Shown: piece after piece, positions 36,932 to 38,319 of the stretch
Layout: each line of letters opens with the position of its first letter
Position numbering within the stretch: position 1 is the stretch's first letter
NCBI GenBank assembly: GCA_026985075.1
Contig: JALSQX010000064.1
Coordinates: 1 to 38,319, forward strand
From: Blastocatellia bacterium
GTDB taxonomy: Bacteria; Acidobacteriota; Blastocatellia; HR10; J050
DNA length: 38,319 bases
Direction: 5' to 3'
The notes under the pieces: generated by a model
The model's database searches: none
The model's input: only the letters and a program-made list of their open reading frames with translations
Told to the model about the DNA's origin: nothing
Made by a program: the position numbers and the translations under genes

Positions 36932-37638
36932 CGCGTGAGCCACTTCATCGATGGGACGTTTCTCCTAAAGAGGCCATTGAGATTCAACAGCAATTGCGTG
37001 GGTCCATCATCCTGGAACCCTGCCCGCTGGAGAATATCGCGCTGGTGGCCGGAGCCGATGTCTCGTTTGATAAGGGATCGAATCGCGTCTTCGCGGCCAT
37101 CGTCGTCCTGGAGCTTCCCACACTCACCACGGTCGCCAAGGCGGGCGTGGTCGAGGAGACGACGTTCCCCTACATTCCTGGCCTGCTCTCCTTCCGGGAG
37201 GCGCCAGCCGTGCTCCGAGCCTGGGAGCAACTCTCCGTCCGACCCGATGCCCTTCTGTTGGATGGTCAGGGGCTCGCGCATCCGCGGCGTTTCGGTCTGG
37301 CTTGCCATATCGGTTTGTGGCTCGATCTCCCATCGGTGGGCTGCGCCAAGAGTGTCCTGGTGGGAGAGTATGAAGAGCCCGCCCCGCAAGCGGGCAGCGC
37401 GACGCCGCTCATCGACCGGGCTGAAGTGGTGGGCGCCGCCTTGCGGACCAAAGATCACACCAGTCCGATCTTCGTTTCGCCCGGCCATCGCGTGGACCTG
37501 GAGAGCGCCCTCGCCTTGGTGCTACGATGCGTCAAGGGATATCGCATTCCCGAACCAACCCGACAGGCCCACCTCTACGTCAATAAGCTTCGGCGGGGCG
37601 AAGAGGACGAAGAGGAGAAGAGCGGCTGGCTGTTCTGA
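36928..37638 (+). CDS. nfi: Endonuclease V
   Basis: This 236-residue deoxyinosine-specific nuclease cuts near hypoxanthine in DNA. The family features are present: VAGADVSF near 40-47 (catalytic Asp), FPYIPGLLSFREAPAVL near 79-95, ALLLDGQGLAHPRRFGLA (second Asp, near 110-127), and the downstream GCAKSVLVGEY segment. SPGHRVDLESALALV closes the core. An acidic EEDEEEKSG tail is added. It overlaps nadB by 4 bp. Pairing of a nicotinate pathway gene with a repair gene appears to be incidental operon packing. Confidence 0.94.
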   Translation: MTREPLHRWDVSPKEAIEIQQQLRGSIILEPCPLENIALVAGADVSFDKGSNRVFAAIVVLELPTLTTVAKAGVVEETTFPYIPGLLSFREAPAVLRAWEQLSVRPDALLLDGQGLAHPRRFGLACHIGLWLDLPSVGCAKSVLVGEYEEPAPQAGSATPLIDRAEVVGAALRTKDHTSPIFVSPGHRVDLESALALVLRCVKGYRIPEPTRQAHLYVNKLRRGEEDEEEKSGWLF

Positions 37639-37748
37639 ACCCCACCGCGCCTCTGGACACGAAGACGGCCCCAACTCAGTGCCACACCTGGGATCTCCGT
37701 TCGCGCATCATGCGATCGCGTGTTCATCCCGAAGGTCGATATGACTGT

Positions 37749-37779
37749 GGGCGGATTCGCCCCGAGGGCGAATCCGCCC
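37749..37779. terminator. Perfect 14-bp hairpin between convergent genes
   Basis: GGGCGGATTCGCCC (37749-37762), a 3-nt CGA loop, and GGGCGAATCCGCCC (37766-37779) form a perfect stem. It sits between the convergent nfi and receptor genes, so bidirectional termination is plausible. No T-run follows on either strand. It could instead be a copy of a repetitive palindrome. Confidence 0.55.
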
Positions 37780-37785
37780 CACCGG

Positions 37786-38319
37786 TCAGAATTCGAATCG
37801 CAATCCGAACTGAATGAATCGCGGCTGGTTGAACTGGGACCGCAACACGCCGAACGTCGATGGGTTCTGCAACGTGAGATCAGGGTCCTCGAATTCCACG
37901 TGATTGAAGACGTTGGCGAAATCGAACGAGAAGCGAACGGCCACCGTCTCAGTGATCATCGTGCGTTTCCCCAGCGAGAGGTCCATGTTCCACCGCGCCT
38001 GCCCACGGAGCACACCCCGCCCATCGCGGCGATCCTGGCTGATGAGCGCGCGGCGGAAGTTGTTGAACACGGCTTCGGGATCGGCAAACAGATTCAGCCC
38101 GCTCCCACCCTGAGCCGGATCGCCGGTCGTGCCAACGCCTCCCGAGCCGGCCACGCCCGAGTGCACCGAATTACCGAAACGCGGCTTGCTCACCGGAATG
38201 GCGCATTGCGTGTTGAACGAACCCCCGCCCCACACGCCGCCACCTTGGGCGACGCAGAGCGGCAATCCGCTGTTGGCGGTGAAAATGCCGGAGATGTACC
38301 AGCCACCGAACACCTTGTC
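37786..38319 (-). CDS. TonB-dependent receptor-like (Oar-type) C-terminal fragment
   Basis: This is the last 177 codons of an outer-membrane protein that continues past the window edge. It shows alternating strands, VFGGWYISGIFTANSGLP near its visible start, RFSFDFANVFNHVEFEDPD near the middle-end, and a terminal FIQFGLRFEF ending in Phe, the outer-membrane assembly signal. It fits the large Oar-like carboxypeptidase-regulatory/TonB receptors that are abundant in Acidobacteriota. Ligand unknown. There is no start codon in the window; the GTG at 38313 is internal. Confidence 0.82.
   Translation of the reverse strand, partial: DKVFGGWYISGIFTANSGLPLCVAQGGGVWGGGSFNTQCAIPVSKPRFGNSVHSGVAGSGGVGTTGDPAQGGSGLNLFADPEAVFNNFRRALISQDRRDGRGVLRGQARWNMDLSLGKRTMITETVAVRFSFDFANVFNHVEFEDPDLTLQNPSTFGVLRSQFNQPRFIQFGLRFEF

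Overview
The window most likely comes from a GC-rich member of the Acidobacteriota. Two secreted proteins carry the von Willebrand factor A arrangement typical of that phylum (6551-7621 and 11711-12601). A partial Oar-like TonB-dependent receptor C-terminus lies at the right edge. Most of the rest is chromosomal housekeeping: aminoacyl-tRNA synthetases, yebC, ddl, pcrA, recA, nadB, class I aldolase and endonuclease V. No prophage, insertion sequence or CRISPR array is visible. Everything here was read by eye, with no database search.

Left end (1-1884). This is the accessory part. It holds three copies of a 16-bp palindrome, then a decayed AAA/DUF4143-type ATPase with in-frame stops and frameshifts, then an intact Uma2-family nuclease-fold gene. 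The 350-400 bp stretches on either side of the Uma2 gene contain no gene I recognise.

Translation block (1885-6533, minus strand). The order of transcription is tRNA-Ser(GCT), gltX, glnS, yebC. A promoter with a perfect TTGACA -35 box precedes the tRNA, and yebC has its own promoter. Upstream of the tRNA is a VWA protein gene (6551-7621).

Envelope/signalling block (7731-12601, plus strand). A small secreted protein and a DUF6941-like protein are followed by an ECF sigma factor, a zinc-motif membrane anti-sigma factor, a secreted HtrA-like protein with two PDZ domains but no recognisable catalytic triad, and a second VWA protein. The sigma factor, anti-sigma factor and HtrA-like gene are packed with gaps of under 20 bp, and a possible ECF-type promoter lies upstream. 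This is the most unusual unit in the window.

Minus-strand operon (12642-17306). The order is asnS, LOG-family protein, methyltransferase, arginase-like protein and ddl, with two ATGA start/stop overlaps. The arginase-like protein has Gln where the family has the first Mn-binding His.

Metabolic middle (17578-27236). It holds a class I aminotransferase, a D-2-hydroxyacid dehydrogenase, an adenosine-specific kinase, a class I fructose-bisphosphate aldolase, a small EHPG-repeat secreted protein, a membrane-anchored alpha/beta hydrolase, the helicase PcrA and a secreted creatininase-family protein.

Right part (27237-38319). It holds a soluble 1528-residue hybrid histidine kinase (six PAS, two GAF, HisKA, HATPase, receiver), an AmmeMemoRadiSam-type radical SAM enzyme, 3-hydroxyacyl-CoA dehydrogenase, recA, nadB overlapping nfi, a very stable hairpin, and the receptor fragment.
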